Shown: in pieces, positions 24,159 to 33,412 of the stretch
Layout: each line of letters starts with the position of its first letter
How positions within the stretch are numbered: position 1 is the first letter of the stretch
NCBI GenBank assembly: GCA_949840935.1
Contig: CATKXX010000018.1
Location: 1-59,674 of the forward strand
Direction: 5' to 3'
Source of the DNA: an uncultured Acetatifactor sp.
Lineage (GTDB): Bacteria > Bacillota > Clostridia > Lachnospirales > Lachnospiraceae
DNA: 59,674 bases
Notes under the pieces: model-generated
The model's input: only the letters and a program-made list of their open reading frames with translations
What the model was told of the DNA's origin: nothing
Databases searched by the model: none
Made by a program: the position numbers and the translations under genes

Positions 24159-26052
24159 GCTGCGGATGGCTGCCTTCTTCGACAATCCTGCCCTGTTCCA
24201 GCACGAAGATTCTCTTTGCCATCCTGACGGACGCCATATGGTGGCTGAAAAGGAGCGTGACATTATTTTCGTAATCCTGCAGGAACTGTGCATATATCCT
24301 GCCCTGCCGAAAGATATCCAGGGAAGCCATGGGCTCGTCCAGCACACGGATCCGCGCAGGCTGCGCAATGAGCCTGGCCGTCAGCAGCTGCTGCCATTCC
24401 CCCGCCGAAAGTATTACACCGTTTTCCGCCGTGCTTCCCAGAAAGGTATCCGCTCCCCGGGGGAACCTGCCTGCTCTACCGGCCGACCATTCGCGCACCA
24501 GTTCTTCCGCCAGCCGTCTTTTATCAGGCGCCTTCCCATCCTGTTTTTCCCCTCCTGTACCGGGCTGTTCTCCGGCGCTCTCGACATCCTGGCTGTCCCC
24601 TCCTGTAAAGAAATGTTCTCCTCCGGCCTGCTGCCTGTTTCCTCCGGTGGGCATAGACGGATTTTTCCTGCCTGCTTCCTCCGAAAAGAATTCTCCCTCG
24701 TCCCCGGGCACAATATTCTGTGCGATCGTATCTTCATACTTTGCACCGTCCTGGAATAATACCGCCAAAAGCTCCCGCCTCTCCCGAAAAGGAATTTCCC
24801 TCAGCTCAATGCCGTTCCACAGGATTTCACCCTCATAATTGTCATACATCCCCGAGAGCAGCTTCCCAATGGTAGTCTTGCCCGACCCATTGGCGCCCAC
24901 AAAGGCATAGTATCCACCCTCCGCCAGAACAAAGCTCAGATCACGCAGCACATATCTGCCGGTTCTGGGATACCGGAAGGACACCTTTCTGAATTCCAGC
25001 GTATCAGGCTCCCGCATCAACCAATCCCTTCCGGCTTCCTCCGCTTCTTTCCCTGCTTCCATCCCCTGGCCCCGCACATCGGCTTCCTCCGCTTCCACAA
25101 GCCCTTCTGCCTCCGGCAGCTTCAGAAACCTGTCCCATTGCTTCAGGAAAAGCCTTCCCCGCTGTAGATGATACAGGGCATCTCCTTCCTCGTTTCTCTC
25201 AATCAGGCCGCAGACTCCCACGGATAACGCGGCGAAATATCCCAGAGAAATCACGCCGCCGGCCAGCAGGGCTGCCAGGGCAATCTCTGTCAGCACGCAG
25301 GCAATGATCTGCAGCCCCCGCCCCGCTGTTTCCTTTTTCCAATGCTCCAGGGAAAGGGCGTAGGCTTCCCGCCGGGAAACCTCCGCTTCTCTGTCGCACC
25401 TTCTTCCGATATATCCGGTATAGGAGAAAAGGCTTCTCTCCCCGGCCCCCTCCCTGCCCAGCGCAAGCTCCTCCATATACTGCCATTCGGGGCTTCCATC
25501 CTCCCCCGACAGGAAAGCCCCCTGCTTTTTCCCCTGCGCCGTCATCAGGCAGTGACAGACTTCCAACAAGAAAAACAAAAACCCCAGAAAAGGATTCGCC
25601 CGCCAGAGCAGCAGGCTCATTCCCAATATCCTGACACAATACAGCAGAAAGTTCCCTGTCTTCTGAACAAGGAACCATACAAATCGTCCGTCAATATTCT
25701 CCTGCAGATCCTGCTTTAATTCGCAAAAAGCAGGATCCTCCAAAAGCCGGTATGGTATTTTCGCAATCTTCTCCGTCATTTGGCAGTTAAAATAAAACCG
25801 TAACCTGTTCTGCAGCTTCAGGGTCATGCTTCTCCCCAGGCTGTAGCCCATGCGCTTCCACACAGACAGCAGGATAAGGCCCAGGACATATCCCGCCGCC
25901 CTTCCCGACCCGTTCCTGATTCCATCTCCTGTCAGCACTTCCTCCGCCAGCCCTGCCAGCAGCACCAGCCACAGCACATCCGCTGCCGCTGTGGCAATCT
26001 TTTGCAGAAAGATCATTCCTGTCAGCAGAATTCCCTTCTTCTTTTCTTTCAT
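24091..26052 (-). CDS. ABC half-exporter, divergent third copy
   Basis: A 653-residue TMD-NBD protein resembling the 29461-31272 gene (shared WKRMGYS-GR segment near the N-terminus). Walker A is GANGSGKTT (386-394), the signature is altered to LSAGEWQQ (549-556), and Walker B is RVLDEPMASLD. Two insertions are unusual: an acidic linker (about 314-343) and a Gly/Gln-rich loop (about 450-510) between Walker A and the signature. These changes suggest a specialised or regulatory half-transporter. Last gene of its operon, 21 nt after the kinase. Confidence 0.88.
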   Translation of the reverse strand: MKEKKKGILLTGMIFLQKIATAAADVLWLVLLAGLAEEVLTGDGIRNGSGRAAGYVLGLILLSVWKRMGYSLGRSMTLKLQNRLRFYFNCQMTEKIAKIPYRLLEDPAFCELKQDLQENIDGRFVWFLVQKTGNFLLYCVRILGMSLLLWRANPFLGFLFFLLEVCHCLMTAQGKKQGAFLSGEDGSPEWQYMEELALGREGAGERSLFSYTGYIGRRCDREAEVSRREAYALSLEHWKKETAGRGLQIIACVLTEIALAALLAGGVISLGYFAALSVGVCGLIERNEEGDALYHLQRGRLFLKQWDRFLKLPEAEGLVEAEEADVRGQGMEAGKEAEEAGRDWLMREPDTLEFRKVSFRYPRTGRYVLRDLSFVLAEGGYYAFVGANGSGKTTIGKLLSGMYDNYEGEILWNGIELREIPFRERRELLAVLFQDGAKYEDTIAQNIVPGDEGEFFSEEAGRKNPSMPTGGNRQQAGGEHFFTGGDSQDVESAGEQPGTGGEKQDGKAPDKRRLAEELVREWSAGRAGRFPRGADTFLGSTAENGVILSAGEWQQLLTARLIAQPARIRVLDEPMASLDIFRQGRIYAQFLQDYENNVTLLFSHHMASVRMAKRIFVLEQGRIVEEGSHPQLICENGLYAKLYRAQEDDAGYR

Positions 26053-26073
26053 GGCATCCTTCCCATTGAGGAA

Positions 26074-26874
26074 TCATTTACTGTGCTGCCGGACATCTGC
26101 GCCGGACAGCGTTTCAGGACGTTCCAGATGAACCGTGACCTCCAGCTCCCGCCCGCCTGCATGATACAGCACCTCTCCCCTATACTTTTCCGCAATCTCC
26201 CGGAGAATCCGGCTTCCATACCCGTGGCCCCTGCGGCGTTTTCCTGACAGGGGCCTCCTGTCGCGATCAAATTGCAGGCTCCTGCATATACTGTTCCGGC
26301 AGATGATCTCGACGGCGCCCTCCTCTCCCTCCACCAGCACCTCCAGCCAGGGCGCATCACCGTTTCCCTCGTTTGCCTCTATGGCATTATCCAGAAGATT
26401 CCCGAAAAGGCTGCAGATGTCCTGATTGCCAATCCCCGCAAAGCTGGTCAGGATAACGCAGCGCGCCTCCATCCCGGCAGCCCTGGCCTCGGAAAGCTTT
26501 TGATTCAGAATGGCATTCGCATACTCGTTGTCCGTATCCACGAGCTTATAGATTCTGTCGATCTGATGCAGCTTTTCTTCCAGCAGCGCCCCGGCTTCAT
26601 GAGCCTGGCCCTGTCTGATCAGGTTTGCCGCCACCAGCAGAAGATTCCGCATATCGTGCCTGAGCATATTGATCTGGTCGTAGCTTCTCTTTACATTGAC
26701 GGCGCTCTGACTGTAATACCGGTTCAGCATATCCAGCAGCTCATATTCCTCATCCGTCTTACGCGACCTGTTTTTCCACAGATAGATCAGAAAGCAGCAC
26801 ATGGCTGCCGCAAGCAAGGCCATATTTTCCATCGCAACAGCCAGGATCAGCCTGCCGTCCTGATACCACTCCAT
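26074..26874 (-). CDS. GHKL histidine kinase with a single membrane segment
   Basis: A 266-residue kinase: one N-terminal membrane helix (about 8-33), H-box INMLRHDMRNLLLV, N-box NLLDNAIEANEG and G-box GHGYGSRILREI. Start at 26874 is chosen because AGAGGG lies 6 nt upstream; an ATG two codons earlier is possible. It is built like the kinase at 10394-11140 and pairs with the LytTR regulator just upstream. Confidence 0.88.
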   Translation of the reverse strand: MEWYQDGRLILAVAMENMALLAAAMCCFLIYLWKNRSRKTDEEYELLDMLNRYYSQSAVNVKRSYDQINMLRHDMRNLLLVAANLIRQGQAHEAGALLEEKLHQIDRIYKLVDTDNEYANAILNQKLSEARAAGMEARCVILTSFAGIGNQDICSLFGNLLDNAIEANEGNGDAPWLEVLVEGEEGAVEIICRNSICRSLQFDRDRRPLSGKRRRGHGYGSRILREIAEKYRGEVLYHAGGRELEVTVHLERPETLSGADVRQHSK

Positions 26875-26940
26875 TTCCATCCCTCTTTCCCTGCGGACTT
26901 CTTTCCCGCCAGTATTGAATCAGCCTGCGCCTGCATCCCG

Positions 26941-27639
26941 TCACAGAAGCTGCACCTGCTCCCTGTAATTCCTGCCCGTCTCCAACAGCGCCCCGGATCT
27001 CATCTTCACCGCGCGGAATCCCCTCTTTACCTGCATCACATGGCTCCTGTTGACAAGGTAGGCCCTGTGGATACGGACAAACCCATACTTCCCCAGCGCC
27101 CTTTCTTCCTCCTCCATAGTGCTCCTTCTGCGGTAGACTCTGCCGTCCACCGTAGAATAAAGCAGGTAATTGCGGCTGCTCTGGATGCTCTCCAGCTCCG
27201 TCAGAGGAACCTTCTCTATCATATCATCCTCGCCCACAAAGGACAAAAAAATATCACGGTTCAGCTTTTCCCTTATCCTGCGGAAGGATCTGCGGAATTC
27301 CTCCTCCATCCTTTCCGGGGAACCCTTTCTCACAAAATAGACCGGCTCATAGGAAAAGCTCTGGAATACCAGCTCCTCCCTGGAAGACAGGAAGATCAGC
27401 TTGCATTGGCCTCCCATCTCCGCAAGCCGCTCCGCCGCCTCAAACCCGTCCGGAGGCCCCATCTGTATATCCAGCACTATGAGATCACAGGCGTTCTTTC
27501 CATGCTCCTCCAGCATCTTCCGGTTATCCATAAAACACATGATCTCCACGTCCTCAAAATACTCCCCCGCAATCCTCTCCAACAGCCCGCGGGTCTGCCG
27601 CAGGACTATCTCCTCATCATCGCAGACCGCAATCCGCAT
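26941..27639 (-). CDS. LytTR-family response regulator
   Basis: A 232-residue regulator starting MRIAVCDDEEIV (start set at 27639 by GGAGGAGCGGGG). Receiver: acidic pair Asp7-Asp8, phospho-acceptor Asp57 in LIVLDIQMGPPDG; the Lys of FVRKGSP is in the expected place. LytTR domain: ESIQSSRNYLLYST, FVRIHRAYLVNRSHV. It lies between two ABC genes and the kinase, so it likely controls this exporter operon. Confidence 0.92.
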   Translation of the reverse strand: MRIAVCDDEEIVLRQTRGLLERIAGEYFEDVEIMCFMDNRKMLEEHGKNACDLIVLDIQMGPPDGFEAAERLAEMGGQCKLIFLSSREELVFQSFSYEPVYFVRKGSPERMEEEFRRSFRRIREKLNRDIFLSFVGEDDMIEKVPLTELESIQSSRNYLLYSTVDGRVYRRRSTMEEEERALGKYGFVRIHRAYLVNRSHVMQVKRGFRAVKMRSGALLETGRNYREQVQLL

Positions 27640-27672
27640 CCCCGCTCCTCCTTCCCCTGTCAACATATATAA

Positions 27673-29454
27673 CTATACATACCACTTTGCCTGTTCCCGG
27701 TACATCTCGCTGTAAATCCCCCGCGCCTTAAGCAGCTCCTCATGCGTCCCCTGCTCCGCGATCCTGCCCCTGTCCAGGACAATGATCCGGTCGGCTATCC
27801 TGGCGGAACCCAGGCGGTGCGTGATGATGACCGCCGTTTTATCCCTGGCGCTCTCCGCAAACTTCTGATAAATTTCCGTCTCCTTTAAAGGATCTATAGC
27901 CGCCGTGGGTTCATCCAGCACTATGAGATTGTGCCTCCTGTACAGCCCTCTGGCAATGGACAGGCGCTGCCACTGCCCTCCGGACAGATCCGTTCCCCCG
28001 AATTCCCTGGACAGCATGGTGTCCAGCCCCTGCCCGAATTCCCCGCTCTTTTCATCCAGTCCCGCCCTGTGCAGGGAGCGGAGAATCCGCTTTTCATCCA
28101 CAGGATGCCCGCTGTCGCTCAGAAAGACATTTTCCCCCAGGGTCATCTTATATTTTTGAAAATTCTGAAACACGGCGGAAAGCTTCCCCACAGTATTCCC
28201 CGGGTTGATGTCCCGGGTGTCCATCCCGTCAATCTCCACACTGCCCTCCGTAGGACAGTAAAGCCCCAGGAGCAGCTTTGCGAAAGTACTCTTGCCTGCG
28301 CCGTTTTCCCCCACTATGGCCACCGTCTCCCCCTCCCTGATATCCAGGTCGATCTGACGCAGGGCCGGCTCCCTGCCGCAGGGATAGACAAAGGATACCT
28401 TTCGGAAGCTTACCCTTTTCCCCTCCGGGATTTCCCTGCATCCCTGCCTTTCAGGCATCCCCATAAAGGCCAGATAATTTTCCGCGCTGCCGATGCTGTC
28501 CGTAAGCCCGGGCAGCATACTGCGGAACATGGTATCCAGCCGGTCGGAAATAGTGTCCAGTGAGGACAGGACAGCCGCAAAGGCCGCGATACCGACCCTC
28601 CCATGGGTCAGATAGTAAAACAACAGGACAATCATGCCGATATATCCCGTCATGGCGATGAAGCGCAGGAAAATCTCCACCATCTCGGATTTCTTTGTGG
28701 CTTTCCAGTCAATGTCCCTCGCCATCGCCATGTTCTCCCGGAATTTTCGGAAGAAATACCCGTATGCTCCCAGAAGGCGCGTCTCTCTGGCATATTCCCT
28801 GTCCGTGATACATCTGCCGTAATACTCCCCCCGTCTCTGGTAAGGCGCCTCCTCGTAGGCCGCCCGCTTGTGTATCCGGTATCGGATCACTCCCCCCAGG
28901 ATATAGGGGACAAAGGAAATACAGAGCATGACCAGAAGCCCCGTCTCCATCTGCGCCAGATACGCCCCCATAAAACCATAATAGCATAAAAAGGTACCTG
29001 CCATACTGAGAGAACACCGCATCACATCCACCGCGCTCCTGATACCGGTATTGGCCCGCCTGATATCGTCCAGAAACTGATTGTCCTCATAACAGACAGG
29101 ATCGATCCTGGACGCCTTCCTGTGCAGCAGGTTCCCCACCTCCTGCTTCAGGCGCAGCGTTGCCTGTTCCCCGGTCAGATTCTCCGCGGCATGTAAAAGC
29201 ATGGCTGCGATGAAATAACCGCCCAGCACAATGGCAGCGCCATACACCCTGCCCGCAGAACCGCCATCCATCAGATCCTGCGCACAGTCAAACAGCCTCT
29301 GCTTGACCAGGACACCGGCGCCGGAAGCAATCTCCGCCAGGGCCAGGAACAGCACCGACACCCAGAAGATTCCCGGCGTGTTCTTCACACTGATCTTCAG
29401 CATATTTCTCATGATGCCGAAATAGCCATACTTTTTCTTCTTTCTCTGATCCAT
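27673..29454 (-). CDS. ABC half-exporter (TMD-NBD)
   Basis: A 593-residue half-transporter. Membrane domain about 20-310; ATPase with Walker A GENGAGKST (about 379), signature LSGGQWQR, Walker B IVLDEPTAAIDP and switch His in VIITHRLGS. It follows the 29461-31272 half-transporter by 6 nt and probably forms a heterodimer with it. No peptidase domain. Substrate unknown; the LytTR/kinase context suggests peptide or antimicrobial export. Confidence 0.92.
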   Translation of the reverse strand: MDQRKKKKYGYFGIMRNMLKISVKNTPGIFWVSVLFLALAEIASGAGVLVKQRLFDCAQDLMDGGSAGRVYGAAIVLGGYFIAAMLLHAAENLTGEQATLRLKQEVGNLLHRKASRIDPVCYEDNQFLDDIRRANTGIRSAVDVMRCSLSMAGTFLCYYGFMGAYLAQMETGLLVMLCISFVPYILGGVIRYRIHKRAAYEEAPYQRRGEYYGRCITDREYARETRLLGAYGYFFRKFRENMAMARDIDWKATKKSEMVEIFLRFIAMTGYIGMIVLLFYYLTHGRVGIAAFAAVLSSLDTISDRLDTMFRSMLPGLTDSIGSAENYLAFMGMPERQGCREIPEGKRVSFRKVSFVYPCGREPALRQIDLDIREGETVAIVGENGAGKSTFAKLLLGLYCPTEGSVEIDGMDTRDINPGNTVGKLSAVFQNFQKYKMTLGENVFLSDSGHPVDEKRILRSLHRAGLDEKSGEFGQGLDTMLSREFGGTDLSGGQWQRLSIARGLYRRHNLIVLDEPTAAIDPLKETEIYQKFAESARDKTAVIITHRLGSARIADRIIVLDRGRIAEQGTHEELLKARGIYSEMYREQAKWYV

Positions 29455-29460
29455 ATCAAC

Positions 29461-31272
29461 TCACCCCTTCTCCCCCTGATACCAATTCTTCTGACTCTCG
29501 TACATCCGCGCGTAATGCCCCTGCAGCTCCATCAGCTCCTGGTGGCTCCCGCTCTCAGACACCCTGCCGTCCTGAAGTACAAATATTTGATCCGCCAATC
29601 CGGTGGAGCCCAGGCGGTGGCTGATAAAAACGGTAGTCCTCCCTCTGCTGATCTGCTCAAATTCCTCATACAGCCTGCTCTCGCTTATGGGATCCAGGGC
29701 TGCCGTAGGCTCGTCCAGGATCTGAACCGGCGCAGGGCTCATCAGGCACCTGGCCATGGCCACCCTCTGCCACTGGCCCCCGGAAATGTCCACACTGCCG
29801 TTATCCAGCTTCCCCAGCGGTGTATCGCAGCCCTGGGGCAGGCTCCTCATTTCCTCCCAGATTCCCAGCTCCTTCAAATGCCCTTCCATCCGCCTGACAG
29901 AATCCCTGTTCTCCATCTCCAGGATATCCCCCAGGAGGATATTGTCTGCAACCGTGTCATAGTAGCGGGCGAAATCCTGAAAGACACCTGTAAACATCCC
30001 CTTCAGCTGTCCCTGGGTATATTCCCTCAGCTCCCTGCCGTTTATCAGTATTTCCCCCTGATACTCGTCATATAAGCCGGTCAGAAGCTTTGTGACCGTC
30101 GTCTTCCCCGCCCCGTTTTCCCCCACAAAGGCATAATGCCGGCCAGCCTCCAGCTTCAGGCTGAAGTCCTTAAGGATATCCTTGTCCGTACCGGGGTAGC
30201 GGAAGGTCACATGCCGAAATTCCAGGTTTTCAAATACCGGCGGCTTCTCCGGCAGGCTTTCCGCGCCCTCCTGTTCTTCCAGATTCGCAAAGACAGTCAG
30301 ATCTTTCATATAGGCGGCGTAATGGGCCAGCGTGACCAGTGAACGCCCGATATTATTATGCATCAAATCTATCATTTCGTAAACAGCCTTGGAAAGGGCG
30401 ATGAACACGCCGATCGTCAGGCCTCCCCTGCCCAGCTCCGCGATCAGGAAACACACCATGACTGTGGCAATGGTATTGGTGAGCACGGAGCTTGCGCCGT
30501 TCCGCGCCTCCTTCCGGGCGGTTGCGCCGGCATAAATTTTCCGGCATTGCGCCGCCTGCTCCTCCCACTTTCCATTTACATAATCCACATAGGCAAACAG
30601 CGCCCTCTCATGGATCGACTCCCTGTCCGTCATAATGCCCTGCAGGTATTCCCCCCGCCTGGCATACACCGCCGCCTCCTGGTACGCCTTATATGTCTTC
30701 TTCCCGCTGATAACAGAAAAGCAGAGCACCGGCAGAGACAGGAGCAGACAGCCGGCGCCCAGCCCCATGCTCTTTGCAAAAATGATCAGGAACACCCCTG
30801 TGATCCTGACAAGGCCGTTGATAAAGTTGCAGGTATGCTGCGTCATGTACCACACGTTTTTCTTCATGTCGGAGCTGACGCGGTTGGACAGTTCCCACAC
30901 CCCTTCGTCCTCGATCAGGCTGAATTTCAGGCGCGCTCTCTTTTTGACAGCCTCCACGCTCATCTGGTACACTGCGCTGACTTCGATCCGCCTGGTCAGG
31001 ATACGTCCGAAGCTGTAACCCATGCGCTTCCATCCCACGATCAGCAGCATGGCGGCAAGCAGCGGCAGCATTCCCGCCACCGTCTCCCCTCCGGTCACCA
31101 GTCCTATCCCCCTGTCGATAAATTCCGCCTCCACAAGCACCCACAGCACATTGACCACTCCCGTGAGAGTCTTCTGCGCCACCACCCCTATGGTGCAGAG
31201 CGGTTCGCAGGCTAACGGCATCCCCAGCAGATGCCGCAGCCCGTATTTCTTTGCCTTCAACTGAAATCCCAT
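29461..31272 (-). CDS. ABC half-exporter (TMD-NBD), first gene of the operon
   Basis: A 603-residue half-transporter with Walker A GENGAGKTT (about 379), signature ISGGQWQR, Walker B QILDEPTAALDP and FISHRLGS. Start has a perfect GGGAGGAATGTT site. A GGCCCTG/CAGGGCC hairpin lies in its leader at about 31294. It heads the operon ABC-ABC-regulator-kinase-ABC. I found no small precursor-peptide gene beside it. Confidence 0.92.
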   Translation of the reverse strand: MGFQLKAKKYGLRHLLGMPLACEPLCTIGVVAQKTLTGVVNVLWVLVEAEFIDRGIGLVTGGETVAGMLPLLAAMLLIVGWKRMGYSFGRILTRRIEVSAVYQMSVEAVKKRARLKFSLIEDEGVWELSNRVSSDMKKNVWYMTQHTCNFINGLVRITGVFLIIFAKSMGLGAGCLLLSLPVLCFSVISGKKTYKAYQEAAVYARRGEYLQGIMTDRESIHERALFAYVDYVNGKWEEQAAQCRKIYAGATARKEARNGASSVLTNTIATVMVCFLIAELGRGGLTIGVFIALSKAVYEMIDLMHNNIGRSLVTLAHYAAYMKDLTVFANLEEQEGAESLPEKPPVFENLEFRHVTFRYPGTDKDILKDFSLKLEAGRHYAFVGENGAGKTTVTKLLTGLYDEYQGEILINGRELREYTQGQLKGMFTGVFQDFARYYDTVADNILLGDILEMENRDSVRRMEGHLKELGIWEEMRSLPQGCDTPLGKLDNGSVDISGGQWQRVAMARCLMSPAPVQILDEPTAALDPISESRLYEEFEQISRGRTTVFISHRLGSTGLADQIFVLQDGRVSESGSHQELMELQGHYARMYESQKNWYQGEKG

Positions 31273-31490
31273 AACATTCCTCCCGCTTCAGGGGCCCTGC
31301 AGCTTTCACAGGGCCAAATCCTGTTTTTCCTGGATTCTTGAGTGCATGATACCATGTCAGCCCCCCGCCTGCAGGAATCTGGGACGAACAGCCGGAAACA
31401 GGGACAGAAAATTTTCCCTTTTTCCCCGTTATGTGAAAGCTCCGTCCCCTTTTTGCGATTTAACAGACAAAGGCCTTTTGCAGGGAATCA

Positions 31491-31499
31491 TGCTATAAT
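31491..31499 (+). promoter_or_regulatory. Extended -10 promoter of the sigma factor gene
   Basis: TGCTATAAT, an extended -10 element 21 nt before the 31521 start, with no clear -35. A GAAGGGAGAAGCTT ribosome binding site follows. Confidence 0.7.
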
Positions 31500-31520
31500 G
31501 AAATACGAAGGGAGAAGCTT

Positions 31521-32075
31521 ATGGAAGACTCTGAAATCATTATCCTTCTCGGACAGCGCAGGGAATCCGCCCTGGACGAGATCATACACCGGTATGGCAG
31601 AATGCTCCGAAACTTCGCGGGGCGCATCCTGCCCACCATACAGGATGCGGAGGAATGCGTCAATGACGCCCTTCTGGATCTGTGGAATACGATCCCGCCG
31701 AAATCTCCGGCTTCCGTGGCATCCTACGCCGCCATGCTGACCAGGCGGCGCGCCATAGACCGGCTCCGCCATATCAAAGCCCAAAAGCGGGGAGGCGGCG
31801 TCTACCTGGTGGCCCTGGACGAGCTGGAGGACTGCATTCCCACAGCCGAAGCCGACACCGAATCCACGGAGGCGGTGAGAGACGCCGTCAACGACTTTCT
31901 CGCCTCCCTCGCCGCCAGGGACAGGCTGCTCTTTCTGGGGCGCTATTTTGCCATGGAATCCATCCAGGAACTGGCGGACAGAGAGGGCGTCACGAAAAAC
32001 ACCATCAACATACGGCTCTCCAGGATACGGAAAAAATTGAGGGCCTGGCTGGAAGAAAGGGGGATTTTCCTATGA
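31521..32075 (+). CDS. ECF-type RNA polymerase sigma factor
   Basis: A 184-residue sigma-70 family protein with only regions 2 and 4. Region 2 is seen in DEIIHRYGRMLRNFAGRI, DAEECVNDALLDLWNTIP and ASYAAMLTRRRAIDRLR; region 4 in LAARDRLLFLGRYFAMES, then IQELADREGVTKNTINIRL-type helix-turn-helix. It overlaps the next gene by 4 nt, the usual sigma/anti-sigma arrangement. Confidence 0.92.
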   Translation: MEDSEIIILLGQRRESALDEIIHRYGRMLRNFAGRILPTIQDAEECVNDALLDLWNTIPPKSPASVASYAAMLTRRRAIDRLRHIKAQKRGGGVYLVALDELEDCIPTAEADTESTEAVRDAVNDFLASLAARDRLLFLGRYFAMESIQELADREGVTKNTINIRLSRIRKKLRAWLEERGIFL

Positions 32076-33106
32076 GCATGACCGTCAGAAAAGCAGGCGA
32101 ACAGCTGATGGACGCCATCGGGGACGTGAATGAACAATACATTTATGAATATATGGAAGCGCTGGACGGGGCAACCCGGCTTCGGAGAAAGGGAGGACGC
32201 CCCGGGAAACTGAAATACACCGTCGTCCTTGCCGCCGTAATGATATTGCTCCTGGGAACCGTCAGTGTGGCTGCCGTTTCCATGATCGGGCACTTTCTCG
32301 CAAACAGTGCCCGGGAACGGGAAGCCGTCCTGAAAAATTTCAGCGAGATCCAGGAGGACTATGCGCTTCCCATAGGCACCGTCCAGGAATACAACGGTGT
32401 GACTGCCACCCTCAACAGCGCCGTCCTGGAGGATCATAGTCTCCTGCTCAGCTATACCTTCGACTGGAGCGGGCTGGAAGGGGCGCAGGACGGTTCCTTC
32501 CACACATGGTTCCTGCCCTGGTTCTTCTATATCACAGAGGGGGATACCGTGATCTGCCATTCCGAATACACCCAGGGGCTGCACACACAGACCCTTCCCG
32601 GCGAAGCGGAAAACGAATTCTCGGACACCTTCCTGTACTGTATCAGCCTTGGCGAAACAGAGGGCCGTAGCCTGGCGGGCCGGGAGCTCTCTGTGCAGCT
32701 CCTCTATGCGGAAGACAGCGGCGGCTTTTCCAGCTCCTTCACTCCCAAAGCCTGCTTTGAGAACAGGGAGTGGCAGCCTGACACCACCTTTGAATTCCAG
32801 GGACATGAGATCACCCTGCACAGCGTCCGCGAATCAGCCCTGTATGTGACCCTGTTCATGGACTGCGACGCCATCGGCCGGGCGGAAGATGAATATATGT
32901 TTGTCCTCTCCGATGAGCTGGGCAATGATTACACAGTCTATCCCTATGAAACAGCAGACTCGGAATTCTGGTTCGTCAAGCCGGAATCCATGGGCAGGCA
33001 GCTGACCTTAAGGATCGTCCGCAGCGGACTTACCTCCGACCGCTATGGAGAGATCACGGATGACAGCTATGAAATCCTTTATGAATTGCCTGTCAATCTA
33101 AAATAG
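32072..33106 (+). CDS. Membrane anti-sigma factor, DUF4179-like
   Basis: A 344-residue protein with a short cytoplasmic N-terminus (MSMTVRKAGEQLMDAIGDV, sigma-binding by analogy), one membrane segment (about 49-70, VVLAAVMILLLGTVSVAAVS) and a large extracellular beta-rich domain. This is the DUF4179 layout found with ECF sigma factors in Clostridia. The start is set at the ATGA overlap with the sigma gene; a longer open frame upstream is out of register with any domain. Release of the sigma factor upon an envelope signal is inferred. Confidence 0.85.
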   Translation: MSMTVRKAGEQLMDAIGDVNEQYIYEYMEALDGATRLRRKGGRPGKLKYTVVLAAVMILLLGTVSVAAVSMIGHFLANSAREREAVLKNFSEIQEDYALPIGTVQEYNGVTATLNSAVLEDHSLLLSYTFDWSGLEGAQDGSFHTWFLPWFFYITEGDTVICHSEYTQGLHTQTLPGEAENEFSDTFLYCISLGETEGRSLAGRELSVQLLYAEDSGGFSSSFTPKACFENREWQPDTTFEFQGHEITLHSVRESALYVTLFMDCDAIGRAEDEYMFVLSDELGNDYTVYPYETADSEFWFVKPESMGRQLTLRIVRSGLTSDRYGEITDDSYEILYELPVNLK

Positions 33107-33142
33107 ATATCCCTCTGTAAACTGACAGGTATTTTGTAAAAC

Positions 33143-33178
33143 AGCGGACCGGCGCAGTGCAATGCTGCCCGGTCCGCT
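33143..33178. terminator. Bidirectional terminator between the anti-sigma gene and the CIS operon
   Basis: AGCGGACCGG (33143-33152) pairs perfectly with CCGGTCCGCT (33169-33178). It lies between two convergent genes and overlaps the XRE stop codon, so it can end both transcripts. Confidence 0.8.
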
Positions 33179-33398
33179 ATCGTCTCATCTTTACCGTATC
33201 CAGTCCCAGGAAATAATCCGCAGAAACATGATAAAATTCACACAGGGAAATGGCCTTCTCTATCGGCAGCGCATTCCTTCCTGTCTCATAACGGGAATAC
33301 ACCCTCTGATCAATCTTCAGATAAGCTGCCACCTCCTTCTGCCTTAAGTCATGATCCTCGCGCAGCTCCCTCATCATTATCACATAGTTCTTTCTCAT
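33177..33398 (-). CDS. XRE-family helix-turn-helix regulator, last gene of the CIS operon
   Basis: A 73-residue DNA-binding protein, essentially one HTH_XRE domain: MRELREDHDLRQKEVAAYL, then IDQRVYSRYETGRNALP and ISLCEFYHVSADYFLGL. It starts 14 nt after the AAA+ gene stop with its own AGGGAAAGG site, and a strong terminator follows, so it is probably cotranscribed with the injection-system genes. A role in controlling that operon is plausible but only inferred from position. Confidence 0.88.
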   Translation of the reverse strand: MRKNYVIMMRELREDHDLRQKEVAAYLKIDQRVYSRYETGRNALPIEKAISLCEFYHVSADYFLGLDTVKMRR

Positions 33399-33412
33399 AC
33401 CTTTCCCTCTTG

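Noticed and set aside
31682..32071. Upstream extension of the anti-sigma reading frame
   Set aside because: Overlaps the sigma factor in another frame and is Arg/Gly-rich nonsense; the ATGA junction gives the start.
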